Assembly: GCA_963781725.1 (NCBI GenBank)
Contig: CAWAGV010000002.1
Coordinates: 3,977,208 to 4,041,207, forward strand
Source of the DNA: BOG-931 sp963781725
Lineage (GTDB): Bacteria > Pseudomonadota > Alphaproteobacteria > Rhizobiales > Xanthobacteraceae
Length of the DNA stretch: 64,000 bases
Direction: 5' to 3'
Position numbers and translations under genes: made by a program. Of the stretch, positions 52,813 through 60,614 are shown piece after piece; position 1 is the stretch's first letter; each line of letters begins with the position of its first letter. The notes under the pieces were generated by a model that was given only the letters and a program-made list of their open reading frames with translations, had not been told where the DNA came from and did no database searches.

Positions 52813-52879
52813 TGTCGCTTTTCCCCGCGTGGGGCTTATAGCACCGGTTTCCGAGTCGCAGCGCGGGAAAATGCCGCGA

Positions 52880-53704
52880 TTACTGGGCGACCTTGATCGC
52901 GACTTCCAGCTTTTCGCCGCCGATGCCCAGGCGCGTGCCGCGCATTGGCGCGGCGCCAAGCCAGTCGAGCCCGACCGCGACGCGGACATGGGCATCGGTC
53001 GGGCAGAAGCCGTTGGCCGGGTCGAATGCGACCCAGCCGAGGTTGGCCACGTAAGCCTCGGCCCAGGCGTGGCCGCTATCCTGCGCCGCTTTCATGTCGG
53101 GTTTGCGGAAGTAGCCGCCGACAAAGCGCGCCGGAATGTCGAGCGCGTGCGCCGCGCCGATGAAGATATGCGTGAGGTCTCTCGGCGTGCCGTGCTTGAG
53201 CGCAAAAACCTTCGCCGCGTTTGTCGTCGGCGCAGACTGTCCGCCTTCGCCGGAATCTGCTTCGTCAAGACTGATGTCGGCATGGAGTTCGTCGAGCAAA
53301 CCGTGCAGCTCACCAAGACTATTGCCGCCGTTCGCGGCGCGAATATCCGCCGCGAACGCACGGATCGCGTCGTCAGCCTGGGTCAGCGCCGTATCGCGCA
53401 AATAGAGGCTCGGCGGAAATCGCTCGACCGTGCCGTGCACGACGCCATCATGGTTTTGCGTCTCGACCTGCCCAACGACTTCGACGTTGAGTTCGTCGAG
53501 CGGGCCGTCGGCGGTAAAGACGTGGCTGAGATTGCCGAACGCGTCCTCATGGGTGGTCAGGCGTACATCGGGTGTGACGTCGATCCGCCAGTCCACGACA
53601 TACTGGCCGTCGTGATTGCGCGGGGTCAGCCGCAGCACCTGGATGACGCCCAGGGCGGGCGGGTCGTAACGGTAGACCGATTTGTGGGCGATACGCAGAC
53701 GCAT
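52880..53704 (-). CDS. Transglutaminase-like protein of the Anbu operon, catalytic Cys missing
   Basis: A 274-residue protein with a beta-rich N-terminal domain (bact_transglu_N: RIAHKSVYRYDPPALGVIQV) and a transglutaminase-like core. The His and Asp of the triad are present (GHAWAEAYVANLG with His212; AFDPANG with Asp228), but the Cys motif, usually GVCxD, reads HGTPRDLTH: Pro174 stands where Cys should be, and no Cys is near. The reading frame is sound on both sides. The protein is thus likely non-catalytic, binding rather than cleaving peptides, or it uses another residue. It is the third gene of the ATP-grasp/alpha-E/transglutaminase/Anbu series. Confidence 0.88.
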   Translation of the reverse strand: MRLRIAHKSVYRYDPPALGVIQVLRLTPRNHDGQYVVDWRIDVTPDVRLTTHEDAFGNLSHVFTADGPLDELNVEVVGQVETQNHDGVVHGTVERFPPSLYLRDTALTQADDAIRAFAADIRAANGGNSLGELHGLLDELHADISLDEADSGEGGQSAPTTNAAKVFALKHGTPRDLTHIFIGAAHALDIPARFVGGYFRKPDMKAAQDSGHAWAEAYVANLGWVAFDPANGFCPTDAHVRVAVGLDWLGAAPMRGTRLGIGGEKLEVAIKVAQ

Positions 53705-53797
53705 GAAAACCGGAAGTCAGCGAATAGGGTCCTGTTCCGGACATTAGACGAGGTGAGGCCGCGATGTCCTCACCTTCCTCGCCGATCGAGGTGCAAA

Positions 53798-54739
53798 TTA
53801 CAGCAAATATTGCTGGGCCACGGCGCTGCCCAGCTGGTTATTGTCCTCGATGAAGTCGTCGATGAATTCATGCAGGCCGGTCTGGAATATCTCGGCGATC
53901 TTGCTGTTCTCGAGCCGGGCGCGGACGGTGCGGGCCTGGCGCTGCGAAGGTCCCTGGCGGCCATAGGCCTTGGCGATGCGGTCGAGATTTTGCACGAGGT
54001 TTTCGTAGCAGTTCGCCAGCGAGCGCGGCATCTCGTCCCGCAGCATCAGAAGGTCGGCAACCAGCCACGGTTTGATGTTCTCGCGATAGACCCAGCGATA
54101 AGCAGTTAGCGCCGACACCGAGCGCAGGATCGAGGTCCACTGGAAATAGTCGAGCGGACCGCCGACTTTCTCCTGCGCCGGGAGCAGCAGGTGATACTTC
54201 ACATCCAGGATGCGCGCGGTGTTGTCGGCGCGCTCGATATAGACGCCAAGCCGCGAGAACCAGTAGGCGTCGTTGCGCAGCATGGTGCGGTAGGCCGAGC
54301 CGTCGAAATTCAGCGACGATCCCATCACCCAGCGCAGGAAACGGGCAAACTCCTCGCGCGACGGCGGCCCGTTGCCCCACTTCTTCAGTTCCAGCCACGC
54401 GCTGTTGATGGCGTCCCACATTTCGATGGTGAGGGCGGTGCGCACCGCGCGCGCGTTGAGGCGGGCATTTTCGAAACAGTTGCGGATCGATGACGGATTG
54501 CTGGTCGAGAAAGCCAGGAATTCGGTGACGGTTTCTTCGTTGGCCTCGTCGTGCGTGGCGAAGAAGGCTGCCGCGCAGCCCGCCGTCGCCACCGCCAATT
54601 CCCACTCATTGGATTCGCCAATATAGGCCAGCGGCAATGTGGTGAGCCGCAAAGTGGTGTCGAGAATACGCGCGAGGTATTCCGCGCGCTCAACATAGCG
54701 GGCCAGCCAGTAGAGGTTATCGGCAGTGCGTGACAGCAT
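53798..54739 (-). CDS. Alpha-E domain protein of the Anbu operon
   Basis: A 313-residue all-helical alpha-E (DUF403) protein: MLSRTADNLYWLARYVERAE at the start is the hallmark. WVMGSSLNFDGSAYRTMLRN and VYIERADNTARILDVKYHLL are further conserved blocks. It is always found with the circularly permuted ATP-grasp, which is the gene before it (11 bp gap), and probably binds its product or substrate. Confidence 0.92.
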   Translation of the reverse strand: MLSRTADNLYWLARYVERAEYLARILDTTLRLTTLPLAYIGESNEWELAVATAGCAAAFFATHDEANEETVTEFLAFSTSNPSSIRNCFENARLNARAVRTALTIEMWDAINSAWLELKKWGNGPPSREEFARFLRWVMGSSLNFDGSAYRTMLRNDAYWFSRLGVYIERADNTARILDVKYHLLLPAQEKVGGPLDYFQWTSILRSVSALTAYRWVYRENIKPWLVADLLMLRDEMPRSLANCYENLVQNLDRIAKAYGRQGPSQRQARTVRARLENSKIAEIFQTGLHEFIDDFIEDNNQLGSAVAQQYLL

Positions 54740-54750
54740 GGCTTATGGCT

Positions 54751-56160
54751 TCATCCGTCCAGCACCCACGTGTCTTTGGTGCCGCCGCCCTGGCTTGAAT
54801 TGACGACCAGCGAGCCGCGTTTGAGCGCGACGCGGGTCAAGCCACCGGGCACGATGCGGATACGGTCGCGGCCGGCAAGCACGAAAGGCCGCAGGTCGAC
54901 ATGGCGCGGCGCGATGCCTTCCTCGACGCAGGTCGGGCAGGTGGACAGCGACAGTGTCGGCTGCGCGATGAAATTCTTCGGGTCCGATTTCAGCTTGGCG
55001 CGGAAGGCGGCGATGGTGGCCTTGTCTTCCTTCGGGCCGATCAGCATGCCGTAACCGCCGGAGCCGTGAACTTCCTTGACCACCAGTTGCTCGATGTTGT
55101 CGAGCACATAGGACAGGTGCTCGCTTTCCCGGCAGCGCCACGTCGGTACGTTCTTCAGGATCGGCTCTTCGCCGAGATAGAATTTCACGATCGCCGGCAT
55201 GTAGCTGTAGACCGCCTTGTCGTCGGCGATACCGGTGCCGACGGCATTGGCCAGCGTGACGTTGCCGGCCTGATAGGCCGACATCAATCCCGGCACGCCA
55301 AGCGCGCTGTCCGGGCGGAACACCAGCGGGTCGAGAAAGTCGTCGTCGATGCGGCGATAGATGACATCAACGCGCTTTGGGCCCTCGGTGGTGCGCATCG
55401 AAACCACGTCGTCTTTGACGACGAGGTCGCGGCCTTCGACCAGTTCGATGCCGAGCTTGTCGGCGAGGAACGAGTGCTCGTAGTAGGCGGAATTGTAGAC
55501 ACCGGGCGTCAGCAGCACGACGTTGGGCTCGGACGGCACGGTTGGCGGCGCGATCGATTTGAGGGTCGCGAGAAGCTCGTCCGGATAATTCTCGACGGGC
55601 GCGATTCGGTAGCGCGAGAACAGCTCCGGAAACAACCGCAGCATGATCTCGCGGTTCTCCAGCATGTAGGAAACGCCGGACGGCGTGCGCGTATTGTCCT
55701 CCAGAACGTAGAAGGTATCGGCGTCGACCCGGACGATGTCGATGCCGGCGATGTGCACGTAAATGTCGTGCGGCACCTTCTGGCCGTTCATCTCGGGGCG
55801 AAAGACCGGGTTCTGGAACACCAGATCTTCCGGCACGACGCCGGCTTTGAGGATTTCCCGGCGGCCGTAAACATCCTTGATATAGGCGTTGATCGCCTTG
55901 AGGCGCTGCTCGAGTCCGCGCCGGACAATGTCCCATTCCTTCGCCGAGATGATGCGCGGGATGACGTCGAACGGGATCAGCCGCTCGGTCGCTTCCGGGT
56001 CGCCATAGACCGCGAAGGTGATACCGATACGGCGAAACAGCAGCTCCGCCTCGCGGCGGCGGAAATCGAGGACGTCGGGCGCAATCCGGTCGAGCCACTG
56101 GGATAGTTCGGCGTAGGCCGGCCTTACCGCGCCACCGCTGTCCCGCATCTCATCGAACAT
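54751..56160 (-). CDS. Circularly permuted ATP-grasp protein of the Anbu operon
   Basis: A 469-residue circularly permuted ATP-grasp type 2 protein (DUF404/407 type), with DRIAPDVLDFRRREAELLFR at the start, EDNTRTPSGVSYMLENREIM, VLLTPGVYNSAYYEHSFLA, NAVGTGIADDKAVYSYMPAI and QLVVKEVHGSGGYGMLIGP (Lys and Gly-rich loop) as conserved blocks. Comparative work suggests a peptide ligase that works with alpha-E, transglutaminase and Anbu proteins, making or modifying a small peptide. First gene of the four-gene operon. Confidence 0.93.
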   Translation of the reverse strand: MFDEMRDSGGAVRPAYAELSQWLDRIAPDVLDFRRREAELLFRRIGITFAVYGDPEATERLIPFDVIPRIISAKEWDIVRRGLEQRLKAINAYIKDVYGRREILKAGVVPEDLVFQNPVFRPEMNGQKVPHDIYVHIAGIDIVRVDADTFYVLEDNTRTPSGVSYMLENREIMLRLFPELFSRYRIAPVENYPDELLATLKSIAPPTVPSEPNVVLLTPGVYNSAYYEHSFLADKLGIELVEGRDLVVKDDVVSMRTTEGPKRVDVIYRRIDDDFLDPLVFRPDSALGVPGLMSAYQAGNVTLANAVGTGIADDKAVYSYMPAIVKFYLGEEPILKNVPTWRCRESEHLSYVLDNIEQLVVKEVHGSGGYGMLIGPKEDKATIAAFRAKLKSDPKNFIAQPTLSLSTCPTCVEEGIAPRHVDLRPFVLAGRDRIRIVPGGLTRVALKRGSLVVNSSQGGGTKDTWVLDG

Positions 56161-56418
56161 GTCGCAAGCCCGGCCCGCTCAATCAAAACGCGCAACGTCC
56201 AAAGCAACGTCCAAGGGGGACGAAACAAGGCGAGGAAAGCCCCCGGCAATCTACTGTTCAAGCAATCTTCGCGCCAAATAGTTCCCCGTGGGAAGGGCCC
56301 AGGTCCCTGTTGCCACCCGGTTTTTGCACAGGATTTGGGCGGATTGACCAAGGCGGCGGCGAGCCTTGAGCCGCTGACGCCACCGCGCTACAGGACATGG
56401 AACACGGAGATTGACCTC

Positions 56419-57210
56419 ATGGCCGACGGCATGGCCAAGGAAACAAAGACCGACGGCGGCGTTGTGACCGCCGCCATTCTTGTGATCGGCGACGAAATCC
56501 TCTCGGGCCGCACCAAGGACAAGAACATCGGCTACATCGCCGAATATCTGACCAATATTGGTATCGACCTGAAGGAAGTGCGTGTGGTCCCCGACGAAGA
56601 GCCGGAGATCATCGCCGCGCTCAATGCGCTGCGGTCGCGGTACGCCTATGTGTTCACGACCGGCGGCATCGGTCCGACCCATGACGACATTACCGCCGAT
56701 TGCGTCGCCAAGGCGTTCGGCGTGACGCTGGACTATCATCCCAAGGCTGTCGAGATGATGAAGGCGCGGGTGGCCGAAACCGGCGGCGTGATGAACGAGG
56801 CGCGCATGCGCATGACGCGCGTGCCGGCGGGCGGCGAGCTCGTGCTCAACAAGATTTCCGCGGCGCCGGGTTTCTGGATCGGCAATGTCATCGTCATGGC
56901 CGGCGTGCCGAACATCATGCAGGCCATGCTGGATTACGTCGCGCCCAGGCTGAAGACCGGCTCCAAGATGCTGTCAGAGTCGGTGCGCGCCGACTGCCGC
57001 GAAGGCGACATCGGCACCGAGCTCGGCGAGATCGCCAAGAAACATCCGGACGTCGTCATCGGCTCCTATCCGTTCATGGACGAAAATCGCGGCGGCAATA
57101 CCAATGTCGTGGTCCGCTCGCGCGATCCGCAGAAAATCGCCGCAGCGATGTCGGCGATCCAGGCGATGCTGACGCGGGTGCGCGCGGAGCTGGCGGCCGG
57201 CCAGAAATAA
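56419..57210 (+). CDS. MoCF/CinA-type molybdopterin-binding domain protein
   Basis: A 263-residue protein related to the N-terminal half of CinA and to MoaB/MogA (MoCF_biosynth fold). AILVIGDEILSGRTKDKNIG and FTTGGIGPTHDDITADCVAK are the shared motifs; PAGGELVLNKISAAPGFWIG follows. The CinA C-terminal nicotinamide-amidase domain is absent, so this is the short form often called competence-damage inducible protein A. It is 13 bp before the phosphoribosyltransferase gene. Confidence 0.9.
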   Translation: MADGMAKETKTDGGVVTAAILVIGDEILSGRTKDKNIGYIAEYLTNIGIDLKEVRVVPDEEPEIIAALNALRSRYAYVFTTGGIGPTHDDITADCVAKAFGVTLDYHPKAVEMMKARVAETGGVMNEARMRMTRVPAGGELVLNKISAAPGFWIGNVIVMAGVPNIMQAMLDYVAPRLKTGSKMLSESVRADCREGDIGTELGEIAKKHPDVVIGSYPFMDENRGGNTNVVVRSRDPQKIAAAMSAIQAMLTRVRAELAAGQK

Positions 57211-57223
57211 AGGCGGCGCAGCC

Positions 57224-57754
57224 ATGGCCGAGCCGCAAAACGCGAAACCGCAATCGCCGCCAGGCCCGGAAAAGATCTTCCCGGTCTCGTGGGACCAGTT
57301 TCACCGCAACTCGCGGGCGCTAGCGTGGCGACTCAATGGCGCCGGGCCGTTCGAGGCCGTGGTCTGCATCACGCGCGGCGGACTGGTGCCGGCGGCGATC
57401 GTGGCGCGCGAACTCGGCATCCGCATGATCGAGACGGTATGCGTCGCGAGCTACGATCACACCACGCAGGGTGAGCCGCGTTTGCTCAAGGAGGTTGCGC
57501 CGGCGATCGTCGCGCTCGGCGGCGGCGAGGGCAAAGGCGTGCTGATCGTCGACGATCTGGTCGACACCGGGCAGACCGCGAGAATCGTGCGCGGCCTGCT
57601 GCCGCGCGCGCATTTCGCGACCGTCTACGCCAAGCCCATGGGCCGGCCGCTGGTCGATACCTTCATCACCGAAGTGTCGCAGGATACCTGGATCTATTTC
57701 CCCTGGGATACCGGCCTTGCATTCCAGCCGCCGATCCGGGACGGCGGCTTGTAG
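57224..57754 (+). CDS. gpt: Xanthine phosphoribosyltransferase
   Basis: Purine salvage enzyme that makes XMP/GMP from xanthine/guanine and PRPP. 176 residues; PRTase fold with ITRGGLVPAAIVARELGIR and the PRPP loop VLIVDDLVDTGQTARIV (both acids of the DD pair). FPWDTGLAFQPPI near the end matches Gpt. A 20-residue N-terminal extension precedes the domain. Likely cotranscribed with the preceding MoCF gene. Confidence 0.9.
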   Translation: MAEPQNAKPQSPPGPEKIFPVSWDQFHRNSRALAWRLNGAGPFEAVVCITRGGLVPAAIVARELGIRMIETVCVASYDHTTQGEPRLLKEVAPAIVALGGGEGKGVLIVDDLVDTGQTARIVRGLLPRAHFATVYAKPMGRPLVDTFITEVSQDTWIYFPWDTGLAFQPPIRDGGL

Positions 57755-57820
57755 AGCGCGCCCGCGCAATCGGCTATTATGGGGGGAGCCGCGACAGCCT
57801 GAAACTCAAGGGAGACCGTC

Positions 57821-58273
57821 ATGGACGCCGTCACGCCGAAGGCCAAGCACGACACACTCGACACCCATTCGCACGTGGTGCGGCCGGCCCAGATGGAATG
57901 GAAGAAGACCCGCTTCCCGGGCTGCGAGGTGAAGGGCCTGCTGCTCGACAGGGAGAGCGGTCTGGTCACCGCGCTGATGCGGTTCGCGCCCGGCGCGGTG
58001 CTGCCCGATCATGAGCATGTGAAGATCGAACAGACCTACGTGCTCGAGGGCAGGCTGGTCGACAAGGAAGGCCCGGCGGAAGGCCTGAGCGTCGGGCCCG
58101 GCGAATTCGTCTGGCGCGAAGCAGGCAGCCGCCACGTCGCCTGCACGCCGGACGGCGGCCTGATGCTGACCATGTTCCAGGTGCCCAACAAGTTCTTCGA
58201 GAAGGACGGGCGCATTACCGATATGTCCGGCGAGGCCTGGGACGCGCTTTGGGCGCACGTCTTTAAGGACTAA
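57821..58273 (+). CDS. Cupin-domain protein (ChrR-like)
   Basis: A 150-residue single cupin. FAPGAVLPDHEHVKIEQTYV (His-x-His and Glu metal site) and VLEGRLVDKEGPAEG, GEFVWREAGSRH (second His) give a complete metal set, so it is probably a metal-binding cupin, as in the ChrR cupin domain. It lacks the ChrR zinc-finger anti-sigma part. Enzymatic role unknown; GGGAG lies upstream. Confidence 0.85.
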   Translation: MDAVTPKAKHDTLDTHSHVVRPAQMEWKKTRFPGCEVKGLLLDRESGLVTALMRFAPGAVLPDHEHVKIEQTYVLEGRLVDKEGPAEGLSVGPGEFVWREAGSRHVACTPDGGLMLTMFQVPNKFFEKDGRITDMSGEAWDALWAHVFKD

Positions 58274-58353
58274 GGCCAAGGATCGAATGCCCTATTTGTG
58301 CCGAACTGCCACGGCTTGAGTAAGGCGGTTGGGTGAGGGCGCAGGAGCCGAAA

Positions 58354-58626
58354 ATGTTGCGCAAGTGCATTGGAGCCGCGATCGTCATGGCCGTCCTGAC
58401 CGGCGCCGCGGCTGCGCAAATGCCGATGCCGAGCATTTCGCTCGGCGGCGACAAGGAGAAGCGGAAGCTGACGCCGGAACAGCAGGCGGCGCAGGACGCC
58501 CGCGACAAGGCTTACAAAGCGGAGCTGAACAAAATTCCGGAGAAGAAGGGCATCGACCCTTGGGGCAATATCCGCGATACCGGCCAGCCGCAGACCGCGC
58601 AGTCGTCAAAGACCAAGCCGCAGTAA
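58354..58626 (+). CDS. Small secreted hypothetical protein
   Basis: A 90-residue protein with a signal peptide (MLRKCIGAAIVMAVLTGAAA, cleavage near AQM) and a charged, Lys/Glu/Gln-rich body (KRKLTPEQQAAQDARDKAYK). AGGAGCC precedes the ATG. The motif near the end, KKGIDPWGNIRD, is found in short rhizobial exported proteins of unknown role, as far as I recall. Confidence 0.75.
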   Translation: MLRKCIGAAIVMAVLTGAAAAQMPMPSISLGGDKEKRKLTPEQQAAQDARDKAYKAELNKIPEKKGIDPWGNIRDTGQPQTAQSSKTKPQ

Positions 58627-58763
58627 GCCACCCGGTTCAAGCTTCGGTTCAAACACGCGGGCGGACGGCTGCGCACCCGTTCGGCAATTCACAGCTTTAG
58701 GCGTTTGCCCGGTGGCGTGGATGCACGCTCCGCCGCCGTGGTATAGCTGCGCTGCCTCGCGGC

Positions 58764-58847
58764 GCGGACGTGGCGAAATGGTAGACGCAAGGGACTTAAA
58801 ATCCCTCGGGGAGAAATTCCTGTGCCGGTTCGAGTCCGGCCGCCTTA
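58764..58847 (+). tRNA. tRNA-Leu(UAA) gene with a disrupted 3' acceptor strand
   Basis: Reads as tRNA-Leu with anticodon TAA: 5' acceptor gcggacg, D-arm, anticodon arm aggga-cttaaaa-tccct, a long variable arm and T-arm gccgg-ttcgagt-ccggc. The 3' acceptor should be cgtccgc plus CCA; instead the sequence is cgccttattt, so only 3 of 7 acceptor positions can pair (one as G-T) and no CCA is encoded. From here on the DNA turns AT-rich and foreign. I read it as a tRNA gene cut at its 3' end by insertion of the island; it is probably non-functional. Confidence 0.75.
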
Positions 58848-58895
58848 TTTTATATCAATATACAGTAATATCAATTAGTTACATAAATTTGACAC

Positions 58896-58931
58896 TAGCA
58901 CAATCTTAGCACAAATTAAGCCATTAGCACA
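58896..58931 (+). repeat. Three direct tagcaca repeats before the integrase
   Basis: tagcaca at 58896-58902, 58907-58913 and 58925-58931, in AT-rich DNA between the tRNA fragment and the integrase start. The position suits arm-type integrase binding sites or control of the integrase promoter; no protein is known. Confidence 0.5.
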
Positions 58932-58972
58932 GTAAAATCCCTTATTGCGCTAACCTGCTGAGATTGGTTTGC

Positions 58973-60217
58973 ATGAGTGCCCGACACGAAATCCTTGGTG
59001 GCAAAGTCCAGCTCTACAAACGCGGTCGCGTTTGGCATTGCTCTGCATCGGTTGCCGGCACACAACACCGTGAAACAACGAAGCGGGACGAACTGTCCCA
59101 AGCTGAGGATGTGGCCGAGGACTGGTACTTAGAACTGCGCGGCAAGTTTAAGCGCGGCGAACTTGGCCAGCTGATCGCGGCAAAGAGCGAGAAGACGTTC
59201 GAGCACGCTGCCGAGCAGTTTCTCCGGGAGTACCCGGTTATCACGGAGGGCCAGCGTAACGAGCAGTACGTCCAGGGCTACACCCGCCGACTACGCCTCC
59301 ACATCCTCCCATTCATGGGTCCTAAGCCCCTATCGCAGGTGACCGCTGGTGTTGTGCAGGAGTACTTCATCCACCGGGTCGAAACAGTCAAAGAGGAGCG
59401 CGGAACTCCGCCTGCGCGAAACACCCTTCATCAGGAACGAGTCGCCATTCGCCAAGTGCTGAAATCTGCACACCGGCACGGCCATCTAAGCACTCTGCCC
59501 GATTTGACTCAGCCTTACAGGAACAACACTAAGATATCCCATCGGGGATGGTTCTCACCCGAGGAATACAAACAGCTTTACAAGACAACGCGCGAACGCG
59601 CGAAGAATCCGCCGAATAAAAATTGGAAGGAACAATACGAGGACCTGCACGATTACGTGCTGTTCATGGTGAATACCGGCCTTCGTCCGGACGAGTCCAC
59701 TCGGGTCAAAATGCGCGACGTAAAGGTTGTCAACGACCGAGACAGCGAAGAAACAATTCTGGAAATCGACGTGCGCGGTAAACGTGGCGTCGGCTTTTGC
59801 AAGAGCATGCCGGGAGCAGTCGAGCCGTTCCGCCGCGTCGTACGTCGCCGAAAACTGGAGCCAACAGATCTTATTTTTCCAACGCGCTATTACGAGCTGT
59901 TCAACTCGATCCTGGCTGAACTGGGACTGAAGACCGACCGGGAAGGCCAGACTAGGACGTTCTACAGTCTCAGGCATACGTACATTTGCCTTCGACTTAT
60001 GGAGGGCGCTGACGTGTATCAAATTGCCAAGAACTGCCGCACCAGCGTCAAGATGATTGAGGACTTCTACGCCTCGCATATTAAGAACATGGTCGACGCC
60101 TCGGTCATTAACGTGCGGAAGTCGCGACTGCCCCCAGCGGGGCGGCGCGAATTGAACGCCAAGAACGCGCGTCAACGCCGGCAAAGAGCCGAGAATCCGC
60201 GTAATCCGCAGGGTTGA
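58973..60217 (+). CDS. Tyrosine recombinase/integrase
   Basis: A 414-residue phage-type integrase. An N-terminal arm-binding part (about 1-60) and a SAM-like core-binding domain (about 75-180) lead to the catalytic domain: the first Arg in NTGLRPDES, the second in YSLRHTY (HxxR box with Tyr in place of His, as often found), and the Tyr nucleophile in MIEDFYASHI. The start MSARHEILGG is an ATG; an earlier TTG is less likely. It sits next to a tRNA gene, in the usual place for a tRNA-targeting integrase, and reads toward the island's cargo. The C-terminal tail is basic. Confidence 0.93.
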   Translation: MSARHEILGGKVQLYKRGRVWHCSASVAGTQHRETTKRDELSQAEDVAEDWYLELRGKFKRGELGQLIAAKSEKTFEHAAEQFLREYPVITEGQRNEQYVQGYTRRLRLHILPFMGPKPLSQVTAGVVQEYFIHRVETVKEERGTPPARNTLHQERVAIRQVLKSAHRHGHLSTLPDLTQPYRNNTKISHRGWFSPEEYKQLYKTTRERAKNPPNKNWKEQYEDLHDYVLFMVNTGLRPDESTRVKMRDVKVVNDRDSEETILEIDVRGKRGVGFCKSMPGAVEPFRRVVRRRKLEPTDLIFPTRYYELFNSILAELGLKTDREGQTRTFYSLRHTYICLRLMEGADVYQIAKNCRTSVKMIEDFYASHIKNMVDASVINVRKSRLPPAGRRELNAKNARQRRQRAENPRNPQG

Positions 60218-60265
60218 GCTTTTTCATTGGCGATATTGAGTTTGGCCGGTAAGTTGCCGGCCAGT

Positions 60266-60599
60266 GCGGGCGTGGCGAAATTGGTAGACGCAAGGGACTT
60301 AAGCGATTGAGTGCCCTCCGGGAAACTGAAGGTGCAGAACTGCTCAAATTCGGGGAAACCGGTAACAGGCAATCCCGAGCCAAGCGCCCCAGCCGAACGG
60401 CTGGCGCGAAGGTGTAGAGACTAGACGGGCAGCACCTAAGGCGCGAACGCGCTACGGTGAAGGTATAGTCCAGACCACAAACGAGCCGTAATGCAGAACT
60501 GCATCGGCAAGGCGGCGAAAGCCGTAGCTGGTAAGAAAATCCCTCGGCCCGAAAGGGCTGTACCGGTTCAAGTCCGGTCGCCCGCACCAACGAGAAGAC
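60266..60599 (+). tRNA. tRNA-Leu(UAA) with group I intron in the anticodon loop
   Basis: Exons 60266-60300 and 60536-60599 join to a complete tRNA-Leu with anticodon TAA. The 7-bp acceptor is perfect (gcgggcg/cgcccgc), the T-arm is accgg-ttcaagt-ccggt, the variable arm is gc-rich and CCA is encoded. The first 35 bases match the broken copy at 58764 closely. The anticodon is split after its first base (T34 / A35), the same site as the tRNA-Leu(UAA) introns of cyanobacteria. This gene could supply the tRNA the broken copy no longer makes. Confidence 0.93.
60301..60535 (+). ncRNA. Group I self-splicing intron (IC3-like)
   Basis: 235 nt between tRNA exons. The core motifs agree with group I introns of the Azoarcus/cyanobacterial type: ggtgtagagactagacgg, agcacctaaggcg, and ggtatagtccag as the two P7 sides with G-binding site. 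The 5' splice follows T60300, whose exon cttpairs with gag of the internal guide (60309-60311) with a U-G wobble, and ggg pairs with ccc (60314-60316); the intron ends in G60535. No ORF lies inside. Loop and stem sizes are small, so it is a minimal ribozyme. Confidence 0.92.
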
Positions 60600-60614
60600 G
60601 AGTGTAGCAAAGGG

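Noticed and set aside
58764..58847. Intact second tRNA-Leu(UAA) gene
   Set aside because: The acceptor 3' strand cannot pair and the DNA turns AT-rich exactly there, so a broken gene is the better reading.
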